A stretch of 63,986 nt of DNA from contig JAMNYO010000132.1 in assembly GCA_023622765.1 (NCBI GenBank), forward strand, positions 1-63,986, in the 5' to 3' direction. Shown piece by piece: positions 1 to 9,467 of this stretch. The notes beneath the pieces are model-generated. The model did not search any database and had not been told where the DNA came from. It was given only the letters and a program-made list of their open reading frames with translations. The stretch is from Bacteroidota bacterium. Lineage in GTDB: Bacteria; Bacteroidota; Bacteroidia; Bacteroidales; Dysgonomonadaceae. Every line of letters begins with the position of its first letter. Positions within the stretch are counted from its first letter, which is position 1. The position numbers were made by a program, and so were the translations under genes.

Positions 1-170
1 CCCGCCATGCGTCGCCCTTGAGTTATGGCCATGCTCCGCAACTCAAATTTCCAATCCCTTGGTTTTTGTGCAGAAGAGGTTGACGGTGAAACGGGAACCG
101 TTGGTTGATACCCCAGCAACCTATTATCCTCCATTGCTTTATGATTATTTATCTTTTCGTCCACTTAACT
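1..170. other. Left flank, no gene recognised
   Basis: This stretch lies downstream of leuB. I see no convincing coding frame, tRNA or U-tract hairpin in it. It is moderately AT-rich towards leuB. Confidence 0.5.
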
Positions 171-1250
171 TTACCTTTTACCTTTTTCCCGAATATAACG
201 GGCTATCCACTCACCCACCTCGCTGGTCGTGTACGCCTTCCCATCGCCGGCAATATCTTCGGTCATGATACCCGCCTCGAGGCTCGCGTTGACCGCTTCG
301 CGTATCCACGCACCCTCCTCCATCCGCTGGAAGTTGTACTCGAACATTAGGGCCACGCATAGGACCATGGCCAGCGGATTTGCAATGTTCCTCCCAGCGG
401 CTTGCGGGTATGAACCATGTACCGGCTCATATACCGAAGTATGCAGGCCAATGGAGGCCGAAGGCAAGAGCCCAAGCGACCCGGTGATCACCGATGCCTC
501 ATCAGTAAGGATGTCGCCAAACATGTTCTCAGTGACCAGCACATCGAAGCTTTTAGGCCACTGGATAAGGCGCATGGCGGCATTATCCACGAAGAGGTAA
601 TCGGTCTCGATATCGGGGTAACTTGGTGCCACCTCTTGCGCCACCTGACGCCATAAACGAGAGGTAGCCAACACGTTGGCCTTGTCTACCACGGTCAGCT
701 TCTTGCGCCGCTGACCCGCGAAACGGTAGGCCAAGTGCAACACCCGTTCAACCTCCTCTCGGGTATATACGCAGGTATCGTACGCCGTATCCCCATCCTC
801 GCTCCGACCCTGCGGTCGTCCGAAGTAGAGACCACCAGTCAGCTCCCTAACACAGAGGAAGTCAGCGCCCTCGATCAACTCCGACCGTAAGGGCGATTTA
901 TGAATGAGCGAGGGAAATGTTATCACGGGACGGATGTTGCCGTAGAGTCCCAGTTGCTTCCTCATGCGCAGTAATCCCTGCTCTGGACGTACCTTGGCAT
1001 TAGGATCGTTGTCATACTTGGGATCCCCGATCGCCCCGAACAGCACCGCATCACTCTGCATACAGAGCGTATGTGTCGCTGACGGGTAGGGATCGCCCAT
1101 CTCATCAATGGCACGTGCCCCCACGACCCCCTCTTTATAGGTAAGCTCGTGGCCGAACTTCTCGCAAATAGCCTTGGTAACGTTCAATCCCTGCGTCATG
1201 ATCTCAGGGCCGATACCATCACCCGGTAATAGAGCTATATTCAGTTTCAT
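171..1250 (-). CDS. leuB: 3-isopropylmalate dehydrogenase
   Basis: Oxidatively decarboxylates 3-isopropylmalate with NAD+ to the keto acid precursor of leucine; the same enzyme can serve beta-methylmalate in the citramalate route to isoleucine. At 359 residues it has the usual family length. Visible signatures are [11 protein letters not shown] at residues 7-17, the substrate motif [10 protein letters not shown] near the middle, [13 protein letters not shown] for metal binding, and the NAD-binding [10 protein letters not shown] loop near the C-terminus. It is the last gene of the minus-strand leu operon and begins 33 bases after the upstream LeuA2/CimA-like gene. It is probably regulated with the whole operon by the leader attenuator upstream of leuA. 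Confidence 0.97.
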   Translation of the reverse strand: MKLNIALLPGDGIGPEIMTQGLNVTKAICEKFGHELTYKEGVVGARAIDEMGDPYPSATHTLCMQSDAVLFGAIGDPKYDNDPNAKVRPEQGLLRMRKQLGLYGNIRPVITFPSLIHKSPLRSELIEGADFLCVRELTGGLYFGRPQGRSEDGDTAYDTCVYTREEVERVLHLAYRFAGQRRKKLTVVDKANVLATSRLWRQVAQEVAPSYPDIETDYLFVDNAAMRLIQWPKSFDVLVTENMFGDILTDEASVITGSLGLLPSASIGLHTSVYEPVHGSYPQAAGRNIANPLAMVLCVALMFEYNFQRMEEGAWIREAVNASLEAGIMTEDIAGDGKAYTTSEVGEWIARYIREKGKR

Positions 1251-1283
1251 ATCGACCTTTTTTTCTTGATAATCCTCAAAATA

Positions 1284-2879
1284 TCAGGGCAGTTGGGCGG
1301 GGAGTTTCACGTTGGGAATATTCCCGCTCTCAATCATGTTCAGCATCTTCATCGTCGCCTTAATAGCCGCAACAGTCTGGTCAATATCCAGCGCCCGAGT
1401 TTTAAACACCCTGCCCTCGTGTCTCCAAGTAATCACCGTCTGCACGTAGGCATTGGTCTTCCCGCCCGGGGGGATCACCACCACGTAATCGATCAACTCC
1501 GGCACCGGTTTTTCCAGCTTCCTATATATCTTGTACATCGCCTTAGAGAACGCGTGATACTGCCCCTCACCAGCGGCACTCTCTTGAAATTCTTCCCCCT
1601 TGATGGATATCTTCACCGTGGCGGTAGGGCGTAGTCCATCAGTCAGCGTCAACGAATAGTTCAACATCTGTATATCATTGTTTTCAGTCCCGTTCTTGAG
1701 CACATCTGAAACAATGTAGGGAAGCTCTTCGAGACTCACGATCTCTTTTTTCTCGCCCAACTCGATAATACGGGCGGTCACCTTCCGGGTCGCCTCGTCA
1801 TCCAATTCGATACCTAATGCCTCTAAGTTTTTGGTGATGTTGGAACGCCCGGCATTCTTGCCCAACGCGTACTCACGGAACCTCCCAAACCGCTCGGGTA
1901 ACAGGTTGTTGAAGTAGAGGTTCTTCTTCTTGTCGCCGTCAGCATGCACGCCGGCCACCTGGGTGAAGACGTTATCGCCGATAATAGGCTTATTGCTGGG
2001 GACACGCACCCCCGAATAGGTCTCCACCACCTTGCTCACGTCGTACAACCTCTCCTCGTTCACGTTGGTTCGTAACTTCATATGGTCGTGGATCAACGCG
2101 ATCACGCTGGTCAACGGCGCATTGCCCGCCCTTTCGCCCAGCCCGTTCACGGTAACGTGTACCCCCTTGGCACCCGCTTTGATCGCCTCGTAGACGTTCG
2201 CGACCGCGAGGTCATAATCGTTATGCGCGTGGAAGTCAAAATGAAGCTCGGGGTAGCGGCCAACCACCTCCCGGACGTAGGCTGCCGTTTCATCGGGGTT
2301 CAAGATCCCCAATGTATCGGGCAACATGAAACGAGCGACCGGCTCCTCTCTCAGCCCGTCGAGCATATGGAACACATACGCCTTGGAATCACGCATGCCA
2401 TTGGACCAATCCTCTAGGTACAGGTTCACCGTCATGCCCATCTCCTTGGCCATGGCGATAGTTTCCTTCACGTTGGTCAGATGTTCCTCAGGTGATTTGC
2501 AAAGCTGATACTTGCAATGTTTCAGCGACCCTTTGGCCAGCAGGTTCACCACCCGGCATCCCGTTTTCGCGATCCACTCCAGCGAAGCAGTACCGTCCAC
2601 GAAACCCAGCACCTCCAGCTTATCGATATGGCCATGCTCTTTAGCCCACCGAGCCATTCTTTGGACGGAGCGGAACTCCCCTTCCGACACATGCGCCGAG
2701 GCAATCTCCACCCTATCCACCTTGAGCTCTTCGAGCAGGAGGCGCACCACGCTCAGCTTCTCCTGAGCGACGAACGACACGCCGGAGGTCTGCTCCCCGT
2801 CGCGTAGCGTGGTATCCATGATCTCTATTTTCCTTACCTGTTCCAAAACAATAATGTTTGTTTTACCCAATTTTCGCAT
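1284..2879 (-). CDS. LeuA2/CimA-type acyltransferase: probable (R)-citramalate or second isopropylmalate synthase
   Basis: Member of the HMGL-like family that condenses acetyl-CoA with a 2-keto acid. The catalytic start [12 protein letters not shown] is at about residues 22-33, the metal-binding HAHNDYDLA segment follows mid-protein, and the last ~130 residues are a LeuA-type allosteric dimer domain. It differs clearly from the bona fide LeuA in the same operon. Because LeuCD and LeuB also process citramalate, the likely role is citramalate synthase for isoleucine, but a second isopropylmalate synthase cannot be excluded. The start is uncertain: the frame begins at an ATG 20 codons before [10 protein letters not shown], and homologues I remember start just before that motif. 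An AT-rich 107-base gap separates it from leuD. Confidence 0.85.
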   Translation of the reverse strand: MRKLGKTNIIVLEQVRKIEIMDTTLRDGEQTSGVSFVAQEKLSVVRLLLEELKVDRVEIASAHVSEGEFRSVQRMARWAKEHGHIDKLEVLGFVDGTASLEWIAKTGCRVVNLLAKGSLKHCKYQLCKSPEEHLTNVKETIAMAKEMGMTVNLYLEDWSNGMRDSKAYVFHMLDGLREEPVARFMLPDTLGILNPDETAAYVREVVGRYPELHFDFHAHNDYDLAVANVYEAIKAGAKGVHVTVNGLGERAGNAPLTSVIALIHDHMKLRTNVNEERLYDVSKVVETYSGVRVPSNKPIIGDNVFTQVAGVHADGDKKKNLYFNNLLPERFGRFREYALGKNAGRSNITKNLEALGIELDDEATRKVTARIIELGEKKEIVSLEELPYIVSDVLKNGTENNDIQMLNYSLTLTDGLRPTATVKISIKGEEFQESAAGEGQYHAFSKAMYKIYRKLEKPVPELIDYVVVIPPGGKTNAYVQTVITWRHEGRVFKTRALDIDQTVAAIKATMKMLNMIESGNIPNVKLPAQLP

Positions 2880-2986
2880 TTACATTTTTGTTTGCTTTAT
2901 TTCGAAGTCTTCACAATAGAAGCGACCAATAAGCATTACACAACATTTAAAAGCCAAGTGATTTATATCAAAATATAAACAACCAT

Positions 2987-3583
2987 TTAATAAGAGTAGG
3001 GACGCTGCTTCTCGAACGCTTCAATCTTGCCCTTGTTAGAGAGCAGAAAATCGATATCATCCAGCCCGTTCAGCAAGCACTCCTTTTTGTAAGCGTTGAT
3101 ATTAAACGCCTCCGACTTCCCGGTCTCATTATTGGTGATGGTTTGCTCTTGAAGGTTCACGGTGACGGTAGCCTTGGGATTCCCCTTCACCGAAGCAAAT
3201 AGTTCACTCAGAAATTTTTCGCTCACCGCCACCAGTAGGATGCCGTTATTGAGCGCGTTGTGGCGGAAAATATCGGCGAAAAAACTGGAAACTACCACCT
3301 TGAAGCCATACCCCCCAATAGCCCATGCCGCGTGCTCACGGCTACTCCCGCTACCAAAATTTTTACCGGCAACCAGTACCTCCCCCTTGTAGGTGGGATC
3401 ATTCAGCACGAAGTCGCCCTTGGGATTCCCCGCCTTGTCGTACCGCCAGTCGGCGAACAGGTTATTTCCAAACCCTTCACGGGTGGTTGCCTTCAGAAAA
3501 CGGGCAGGTATAATCTGATCGGTGTCCACATTCTCAATGGGCAGTGGCACACAGGTTGACGTTATGGTTGTAAACTTCTCCAT
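2987..3583 (-). CDS. leuD: 3-isopropylmalate dehydratase small subunit
   Basis: Small (swivel-domain) subunit of isopropylmalate isomerase, which with LeuC interconverts 2- and 3-isopropylmalate and can also isomerise citramalate. At 198 residues it has the typical length. The family motifs VDTDQIIPARFL near residue 20 and GKNFGSGSSREHA near the middle are intact. It starts 30 bases after the leuC stop and is the third gene of the leu operon. Confidence 0.97.
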   Translation of the reverse strand: MEKFTTITSTCVPLPIENVDTDQIIPARFLKATTREGFGNNLFADWRYDKAGNPKGDFVLNDPTYKGEVLVAGKNFGSGSSREHAAWAIGGYGFKVVVSSFFADIFRHNALNNGILLVAVSEKFLSELFASVKGNPKATVTVNLQEQTITNNETGKSEAFNINAYKKECLLNGLDDIDFLLSNKGKIEAFEKQRPYSY

Positions 3584-3613
3584 CCTTGTATTTTTTTACA
3601 TCTTTATTTCTAT

Positions 3614-5023
3614 TCACGGCACCGTGATCTTCCCGCTCACCGCAGCCGCGGCCGCCACCAGCGGCCCCGCCAGGATAGTTCGGGAGCCCGGTCCCTGCCT
3701 CCCCTCGAAGTTGCGGTTAGAAGTGGAGACCGCGTACTTACCTGTCGGCACCTTATCCTCGTTCATGGCGAGGCACGCGGAGCAACCCGGTTGACGCAGC
3801 CCGAACCCGGCCTCTCTCAATATCTCGTCCAATCCCTCATCCTCGATCTGCTTACGCACCTGCCAGCTACCAGGCACCAGCCAGGCCGTCACGTTATCGG
3901 CCTTCTTTTTGCCCTTCACGTAGTTGGCAAACAGTCGGAAGTCCTCAACACGTCCATTGGTGCAACTGCCCAGGAAGACGTAGTCGATGAATTTCCCCAC
4001 CAGTTTCTCACCCGGTGCGAAGCCCATGTAGTTGAGCGACCGCTCGAAGGAGTTCCTTCCTGCCATCTCTATCTCGTCCAAGGTGGGAATCGCACCGTCC
4101 ACCGGTATCGCCATCCCGGGGTTGGTCCCGTAGGTGATCATCGGTCGGATTTCGGCCACGTTGAACGTGATCTCTTTATCGAACCGTGCACCGTCGTCGC
4201 TCTTGAGCGTCTTCCAGTAGGCCAACGCCTCCTCCCACCGCTCCCCCTTTGGTGCGAACTCACGCCCTTTGAGGTAAGCAAAGGTGGTCTCGTCCGGCGC
4301 AACCATCCCGCCTCGGGCACCCATCTCGATGCTCATATTACAGAGGGTCATCCGTTGTTCCATGCTGAGGTTACGCACCGCTTCGCCAGCATACTCCACG
4401 AAGTAGCCGGTAGCCCCGCCAGTGGTCATTTTAGAGATCATGTAAAGGGCCATATCCTTAGCACCCACGTTCTCCGCCAGTTGCCCCTCGAAGTGAATTC
4501 GCATCGTCTTGGGGCGTGATTGCAGGACACACTGCGAGGCCAGCACCATCTCCACCTCACTGGTACCAATCCCGAAGGCAATGGCGCCGAATGCACCGTG
4601 CGTAGAAGTATGGCTATCACCACATACGATGGTCATTCCCGGTTGGGTATAGCCATTCTCGGGGCCAATCACGTGCACGATCCCGTTCTTGGGATGGTTC
4701 AGCCCATAGTAGGTCAACCCGAAATCACGCGCGTTCTTCTCGAGCGTCTCTACCTGAAAACGGGAGGTGGAGTCTTGAATGGGCCTGTCCTGCCCCATGG
4801 TGGGAATATTATGGTCGGCCGTGAGCGTGGTACGTTCCGGTCGAAAAACCTTCAATCCCCTTTCCCGAAGGCCTGAAAAAGCCTGGGGACTAGTCACCTC
4901 GTGGCAGAAGTGACGGTCGATGTATAACTGCGTGGGACCATCCTTCACCGTGCTCACCACGTGTGCATCCCATATTTTATCGAAAAGCGTCTTCATGCTG
5001 TTATTACTTAATTGAACTTTCAC
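3614..5023 (-). CDS. leuC: 3-isopropylmalate dehydratase large subunit
   Basis: Aconitase-family large subunit that carries the [4Fe-4S] cluster of isopropylmalate isomerase. The 469-residue length is typical. The substrate-site motif [14 protein letters not shown] and the three cluster cysteines are visible, one in LGSCTNGR and two in [10 protein letters not shown]. It begins 7 bases after leuA ends and is followed directly by leuD, so the complex is made from adjacent cistrons. Nothing looks damaged. Confidence 0.97.
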   Translation of the reverse strand: MKVQLSNNSMKTLFDKIWDAHVVSTVKDGPTQLYIDRHFCHEVTSPQAFSGLRERGLKVFRPERTTLTADHNIPTMGQDRPIQDSTSRFQVETLEKNARDFGLTYYGLNHPKNGIVHVIGPENGYTQPGMTIVCGDSHTSTHGAFGAIAFGIGTSEVEMVLASQCVLQSRPKTMRIHFEGQLAENVGAKDMALYMISKMTTGGATGYFVEYAGEAVRNLSMEQRMTLCNMSIEMGARGGMVAPDETTFAYLKGREFAPKGERWEEALAYWKTLKSDDGARFDKEITFNVAEIRPMITYGTNPGMAIPVDGAIPTLDEIEMAGRNSFERSLNYMGFAPGEKLVGKFIDYVFLGSCTNGRVEDFRLFANYVKGKKKADNVTAWLVPGSWQVRKQIEDEGLDEILREAGFGLRQPGCSACLAMNEDKVPTGKYAVSTSNRNFEGRQGPGSRTILAGPLVAAAAAVSGKITVP

Positions 5024-5030
5024 CTATTAT

Positions 5031-6518
5031 TTACTCTACGAACTTGTTGACCGCGTCGATAAACGCCTCCACCGATGCCGCAATGATATCGGTATTGGCC
5101 GCAAAGCCGTAATATTGTTTGTTCTCATGTTCCACCTGCATATGTACCTTGCCCACGTCGTCACTTCCATGGTCAATGGCTTGTATCAGGAACTCCTGTA
5201 TCTTCATTTTCCGTTTAATGATGTTCTTCACTGCCCGAATGGCCGCATCAACCGGTCCATTACCGGTCGCCGTGGCTTCAAACTGCTCCCCGGCGATATT
5301 TAGCCCGATGCTTGCCACGTCGCGCACCCCGATTCCGCATACCACTTGCAGGTACTCCACTTTGATACGCGCTTTTCTAGACTCCTTGCCGACCAACATC
5401 AGCAGGTCTTCGTCTCGGATGTTTTTCTTTTTATCGGCCAGGGTCAAGAAATTCTGATATACCTTATCGAGCTCCTCGTCGTTCAGCTTCACACCCAGGA
5501 TCGAGAGGCGGTTCTTGAGCGCCGCACGACCGCTGCGAGCGGTGAGAAGGATCGCGTTGTCGTCGATGCCCACCTCCTTGGGATCTATGATCTCGTAGGT
5601 CTCCACGTTCTTGAGAACCCCATCTTGGTGGATTCCGGAGGAGTGCGCGAAGGCGTTCCTTCCCACGATGGCCTTATTGGGCTGCACCGGCATGTTCATC
5701 AAGCTCGACACCTGCCGACTGATGCCGTAGATGTACTGCGTATTGATGTTGGTATCGAATCCCCTCTCCTTATGGCTCTTGAAGGCCATCACCACCTCCT
5801 CTAACGAGGTGTTCCCGGCCCGCTCACCGATACCGTTCACGGTTACCTCTACCTGCCGTGCCCCGTTCAACACCCCCACGATGGTGTTGGCCGTGGCCAT
5901 ACCCAGATCCTGATGGCAGTGGGTCGCCAGGATTGCCTGCTTCATATCCACGTTATCAATCAGGTACTTTATTTTCGCGCCATACTCGTCGGGGAAGCAG
6001 TAACCGGTAGTATCGGGAATATTTACGACCGTGGCACCTGCATCAATCACCGCCTGCACCACCCGTGCCAGGTACTCGTTGTCGGTACGACCGGCATCTT
6101 CAGCGTAAAACTGCACATCGTCCACGAATCGCCTCGCGTACTTCACCGCCTGCACCGCCCGATCCAGTATCTCCTCGCGGTTTGAATTGAACTTGTGTAG
6201 GATGTGGAAGTCAGAAGTACCAATTCCCGTATGGATGCGCTTGCGCTTGGCATATTTAAGCGACTCAGCGGCCACCTCAATATCATTCTTCACTGCGCGG
6301 GTGAGCGCGCAGATGGTGGGCCAGGTGACCGCCTTTGAAATCTCCACAACCGACTGAAAGTCACCCGGGCTCGAAACCGGAAAGCCGGCCTCGATCACAT
6401 CCACGCCGAGCGATTCGAGGGACTGTGCTATTTGTATCTTCTCGACGGTATTTAACTGGCAGCCGGGCACCTGCTCCCCGTCCCTTAACGTGGTATCAAA
6501 AACATAAATACGCTCCAT
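5031..6518 (-). CDS. leuA: 2-isopropylmalate synthase
   Basis: Condenses acetyl-CoA with 2-oxoisovalerate, the committed step to leucine. It starts [19 protein letters not shown], the usual catalytic N-terminus, and carries [12 protein letters not shown] (metal ligands) plus NGIGERAGN mid-protein. The C-terminal ~120 residues form the regulatory domain. The 495-residue length fits the long LeuA class. It is the first structural gene of the leu operon; the ATG at 6518 lies about 30 bases downstream of the attenuator terminator. Confidence 0.97.
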   Translation of the reverse strand: MERIYVFDTTLRDGEQVPGCQLNTVEKIQIAQSLESLGVDVIEAGFPVSSPGDFQSVVEISKAVTWPTICALTRAVKNDIEVAAESLKYAKRKRIHTGIGTSDFHILHKFNSNREEILDRAVQAVKYARRFVDDVQFYAEDAGRTDNEYLARVVQAVIDAGATVVNIPDTTGYCFPDEYGAKIKYLIDNVDMKQAILATHCHQDLGMATANTIVGVLNGARQVEVTVNGIGERAGNTSLEEVVMAFKSHKERGFDTNINTQYIYGISRQVSSLMNMPVQPNKAIVGRNAFAHSSGIHQDGVLKNVETYEIIDPKEVGIDDNAILLTARSGRAALKNRLSILGVKLNDEELDKVYQNFLTLADKKKNIRDEDLLMLVGKESRKARIKVEYLQVVCGIGVRDVASIGLNIAGEQFEATATGNGPVDAAIRAVKNIIKRKMKIQEFLIQAIDHGSDDVGKVHMQVEHENKQYYGFAANTDIIAASVEAFIDAVNKFVE

Positions 6519-6549
6519 GCTGTTACATTATAAATTAAACCTCCCCTTT

Positions 6550-6586
6550 AAAAGCAGAAAACCTTTCCCACCGGGTGAGAAAGGTT
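6550..6586 (-). terminator. Attenuator terminator in the leu operon leader
   Basis: Read on the minus strand, AACCTTTCTCAC (6586-6575), a three-base CCG loop and GTGGGAAAGGTT (6571-6560) form a 12-pair stem with one G-U wobble. A T-rich tail follows (6559-6550). It lies between the leader peptide and leuA, so it can stop transcription before the operon. The segment TCTCACCC (6580-6573) in its 5' arm is complementary to GGGTGAGA (6630-6623) at the leader stop codon, giving an alternative antiterminator. Confidence 0.85.
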
Positions 6587-6624
6587 ATCCTTATTGTTTT
6601 CGTTCATCCAACGATATTCCAGTC

Positions 6625-6690
6625 TCACCCTCCGATGACATGCAGAAGGACAATAATAGAAACGACTAGAATATCGACGTTGTTGTACAT
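6625..6690 (-). CDS. Branched-chain amino acid-rich leader peptide of the leu operon
   Basis: A 21-codon reading frame runs from ATG at 6690 to TGA at 6627-6625. It starts MYNNVD and ends LLHVIGG. Twelve of the 21 residues are Val, Ile or Leu: V5, I7, L8, V9, V10, I12, I13, V14, L15, L16, V18 and I19. This is the composition expected of an ilv/leu attenuation leader, in which ribosome stalling on scarce Leu-, Ile- or Val-tRNA sets the downstream RNA fold. The stop codon lies inside the proposed antiterminator segment, so a ribosome finishing the peptide would mask it and favour the terminator. No strong Shine-Dalgarno is seen, which is normal for this phylum. It is too short for usual gene callers. 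Confidence 0.8.
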   Translation of the reverse strand: MYNNVDILVVSIIVLLHVIGG

Positions 6691-6720
6691 TGTGTATACT
6701 TTATTTGTATTGAACGGATG

Positions 6721-6752
6721 CAAAGTAAACATGAAAAAGTGAACTTGCAAAA
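6721..6752 (-). promoter_or_regulatory. Probable promoter of the leu operon
   Basis: On the minus strand TTTTG (6752-6748) is followed after 19 bases by TTACTTTG (6728-6721). This resembles the Bacteroidota -33 TTG / -7 TAnnTTTG promoter, with one -7 mismatch. The predicted start, near 6714, leaves about 25 bases before the leader peptide. Confidence 0.55.
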
Positions 6753-6885
6753 TATTTTCCACGTTTTCTTCAAAAAAGTTTCAATTTGCCAATATATAGC
6801 CGTCCACTCCTTCGTTTTGTAACGGCTTTTTCACTCTCCACTTTCAACACCTTCCACCCGAAGCAGCTTTTGTAAAGGCAATTAG

Positions 6886-8098
6886 TTAGCCAAAGTCGTC
6901 AAACATGATCATCTCCGGCGGCACCCCCAAGCTATCGAGCATGCGCTGTGCAGCATCGGCCATGGGACCGGGACCGCACATGTAGTACTCGATATCTTCG
7001 GGCGTCTCGTGCTCCTTGAGGTAGGTATCGTAGATCACCTGGTGGACGAAACCCGGCGTGTACTTCACGCCTGCCGCATCGGCTGCCGGATCAGGACGGT
7101 CAAGCGCCAAGTGGAACGAGAAGTTGGGGAACTCCCTCTCCAGTTCGTAAAAATCCTCCAGGTAGAACGCCTCGATTAACGCCCTTGCCCCATAAAAATA
7201 GGACATCTTCCTGTCAGTCACCTTCAACGTTTTGGTCAGGTGCATGATCTGCGAGCGCAGGGGAGCCATCCCTGCACCACCCCCAATCCATAGCATCTCT
7301 CGTTTGCTGTCGAGGATGGGGTGGAACTCCCCGTAGGGACCCGACATCATCACCTTATCACCCGCCTTCAGGTGAAAGATGTAAGAGGAGACGATCCCCG
7401 GGTTCACCTTCATCCAAGTACCTTTCGCCCTATCGAATGGCGGTGTCGCAATCCGCACGTTGAGCGTGATGATATTCCCTTCGGCGGGTCTTGAATCGGT
7501 CCCATTCTCCTTTATACCGCTCGTCGATATCGAAGTCGGAGTAACGGATCGCGTGAAACTTGGGCACCCGTATCTGGCAGTACGCACCCGGCTGAAAGTT
7601 GAGCGTCTCCCCTTCCGGCAGCTTCACCACGAACTCCTTGATAAACGAGGCCACGTTGCGGTTGGAGACCACCTCGCACTCCCACTCCTTAACGCCGAAC
7701 ACCTCTTCGGGAATCGTGATGGCAAGGTCACCCTTCACCTTCACCTGGCAACTCAACCGCCAGTTACTCAGCTGCTCCTTGCGTGTGAAGTGCACCTTTT
7801 CGGTAGCGAGTATCTCACCTCCCCCATCGGTTACCCGACAGCGGCACTCGCCGCAGGTGCCTCCACCCCCACAAGCGGAGGAGAGAAATATCTGGTTCGA
7901 CTGCAAGGTGTTCAACAGCGTGTTTCCCATTGGCACGCTCAACTCTTTCTCACCGTTAATCGTGATCTTCACGTTACCAGACGGCACCAGCTTGGCCTTT
8001 GCCACCAGGATCATGATCACCAGGATTAAAATGATTACCAAGAACACCACGACGCTCGTCAAGATCGTCAACATCGCCACGTTTAATAATAGACCCAT
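6886..8098 (-). pseudogene. nqrF: Na+-translocating NADH:quinone reductase subunit F, disrupted by an out-of-frame deletion
   Basis: NqrF takes electrons from NADH through FAD and a 2Fe-2S centre into the Na+-pumping complex. The N-terminal frame (8098 to about 7490) has a membrane anchor, the ferredoxin cysteines C76, C82, C85 and C117, and the start of the flavin domain up to EWDRFK. The C-terminal frame (about 7488 to 6886) resumes at PAEGNIITLNVRI and carries the NADH-binding GGGAGMAPLRS and the terminal FDDFG. Between K203 and the proline only one base remains. About 21 codons, including the FAD-binding RAYSMANY segment expected here, are missing, equivalent to a loss of about 62 bases. 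The two frames overlap but cannot give an intact product. It is either a real inactivating deletion or an assembly error; the rest of the operon is intact. Confidence 0.85.
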
Positions 8099-8129
8099 AC
8101 CCTTGATGCTATTTCGTTTGTCTACTTCA

Positions 8130-8744
8130 TTACATATCGATTCCCGCGAAGCTCATGAACCCGAGAGCCATCAGGGCGGTGATGATAAAAGTGATGCCCA
8201 GCCCTTTCAGCGGTTTGGGCACGTTGGAGTACTCCAGCTTCTCGCGGATGGCCGCCATCCCCACGATCGCTAGCAACCACCCTATCCCGGAGCCGAAGCC
8301 ATACGCCGTGGCCATCCCGATATTGGAAAACTCGCGCTGCTGCATGAACAGCGACCCTCCCAGGATAGCGCAGTTCACCGCGATAAGGGGCAAGAAGATA
8401 CCCAGCGACGAGTAGAGAGCGGGGCTAAACCGCTCTATCACCATCTCCACGATCTGCGTGAAGGAGGCGATGATGGCTATAAAGATAAGGAGGCTGAAGA
8501 CGCTCAGGTCCACGTTGGCAAAGTCATCCCCCAGCCAAGCAAGCGCACCCGCCTTTAGCACGTAATTTTCAAGCAGGTAATTAATCGGGAGGGTAATCAC
8601 CAGCACGAAGGTAACGGCAATCCCTAATCCCATCGCTGTCTTCACATCTTTCGATACCGCCAGGAATGAACACATCCCCAGGAAGTAGGCGAAAATCATG
8701 TTATCGACAAATATTGATCTAACAATCAAGCTAATCGCTTCCAT
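8130..8744 (-). CDS. nqrE: Na+-NQR subunit E
   Basis: Integral membrane subunit of the NADH:quinone oxidoreductase sodium pump. The 204-residue protein has six predicted transmembrane helices, the family N-terminus with [17 protein letters not shown], and the conserved [12 protein letters not shown] segment, whose cysteine helps hold the intramembrane iron site shared with NqrD. Length and helices are normal. It sits between nqrD and nqrF in the same minus-strand operon. Confidence 0.96.
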   Translation of the reverse strand: MEAISLIVRSIFVDNMIFAYFLGMCSFLAVSKDVKTAMGLGIAVTFVLVITLPINYLLENYVLKAGALAWLGDDFANVDLSVFSLLIFIAIIASFTQIVEMVIERFSPALYSSLGIFLPLIAVNCAILGGSLFMQQREFSNIGMATAYGFGSGIGWLLAIVGMAAIREKLEYSNVPKPLKGLGITFIITALMALGFMSFAGIDM

Positions 8745-8804
8745 ATACCGTTCAAATTATGTATTCTCTGTAAACCGTACTTGCCTTGTACACGGGTTAT
8801 CCCC

Positions 8805-9440
8805 TCAATTCGTCTCTTCTTGTAGTTCCTTGTTAACCGTTCGGTGCACCCAGATAATACAGGCTACCAGCAAGATAGCCATGGGGGCGAGCATCATCAG
8901 CCCATTGTCCTGATACCCCGCGTCGTAGAACGCTTGCGGGATCACTTGGTGCCCCATCAGGGTGCCCGAACCCAGTAACTCTCGGAAGAAACCGACCACG
9001 ATCAGTATCCAGCCGTATCCCAACCCATTGCCTATTCCATCCAAAAAGGAGGGCCAGGGTCCATTTCCAAGGGCAAACGCTTCAAGGCGCCCCATAAGGA
9101 TACAGTTGGTGACAATCAATCCTACGAATACTGATAGCTGCTTATTCACATCATACGCGAAAGCTTTCAGCACCTCACTCACAATGGTTACCAATGTGGC
9201 GACCACCACCAACTGAACGATGATGCGGATGCGGTTGGGAATGGTGTTACGCAACAGCGAGATGATAACGTTGGCAAACGCCACCACCAACGTCACCGAG
9301 ATAGCCATCACGATGGCGGGTTCCAGCTTGGAGGTGACCGCGAGGGCCGAACAGATTCCAAGTACCTGGACGATGACGGGGTTATTTTTATTAAGCGGTC
9401 CCAACAGCGCCGCTTTGGTCTTGCTTGATAACAGTGCCAT
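8805..9440 (-). CDS. nqrD: Na+-NQR subunit D
   Basis: Hydrophobic subunit paralogous to NqrE (RnfE/NqrD family). It has 211 residues with about six helices. Family features are NPVIVQVLGICSALAVT near the N-terminus and LIVTNCILMGRLEAFA in the centre; the two cysteine segments are placed as expected for the NqrD/NqrE iron centre. It is encoded 27 bases downstream of nqrC and 60 bases upstream of nqrE. Confidence 0.96.
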   Translation of the reverse strand: MALLSSKTKAALLGPLNKNNPVIVQVLGICSALAVTSKLEPAIVMAISVTLVVAFANVIISLLRNTIPNRIRIIVQLVVVATLVTIVSEVLKAFAYDVNKQLSVFVGLIVTNCILMGRLEAFALGNGPWPSFLDGIGNGLGYGWILIVVGFFRELLGSGTLMGHQVIPQAFYDAGYQDNGLMMLAPMAILLVACIIWVHRTVNKELQEETN

Positions 9441-9467
9441 GTTCTTTCTATTGTAATCGGCTACTTC

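Larger units (their letters stand above)
6519..6885 (-). other. leu-nqr intergenic region
   Basis: This 367-base gap holds the leu promoter, leader peptide and attenuator listed separately. The remaining part, about 6753-6885, is the 3' flank of nqrF. It contains a weak AGCCGT/ACGGCT inverted repeat without a T tract, and I could not identify a convincing nqr terminator. Confidence 0.6.

Noticed and set aside
3791-4519. Long open frame antisense to leuC
   Set aside because: It mirrors the codon pattern of the real gene and has no recognisable protein features. The same holds for 48707-49546 opposite infB.
7430-7587. Programmed frameshift in nqrF
   Set aside because: A slip would join the frames but could not restore the missing FAD-binding codons, and no slippery heptamer is seen. 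Deletion or assembly error is simpler.
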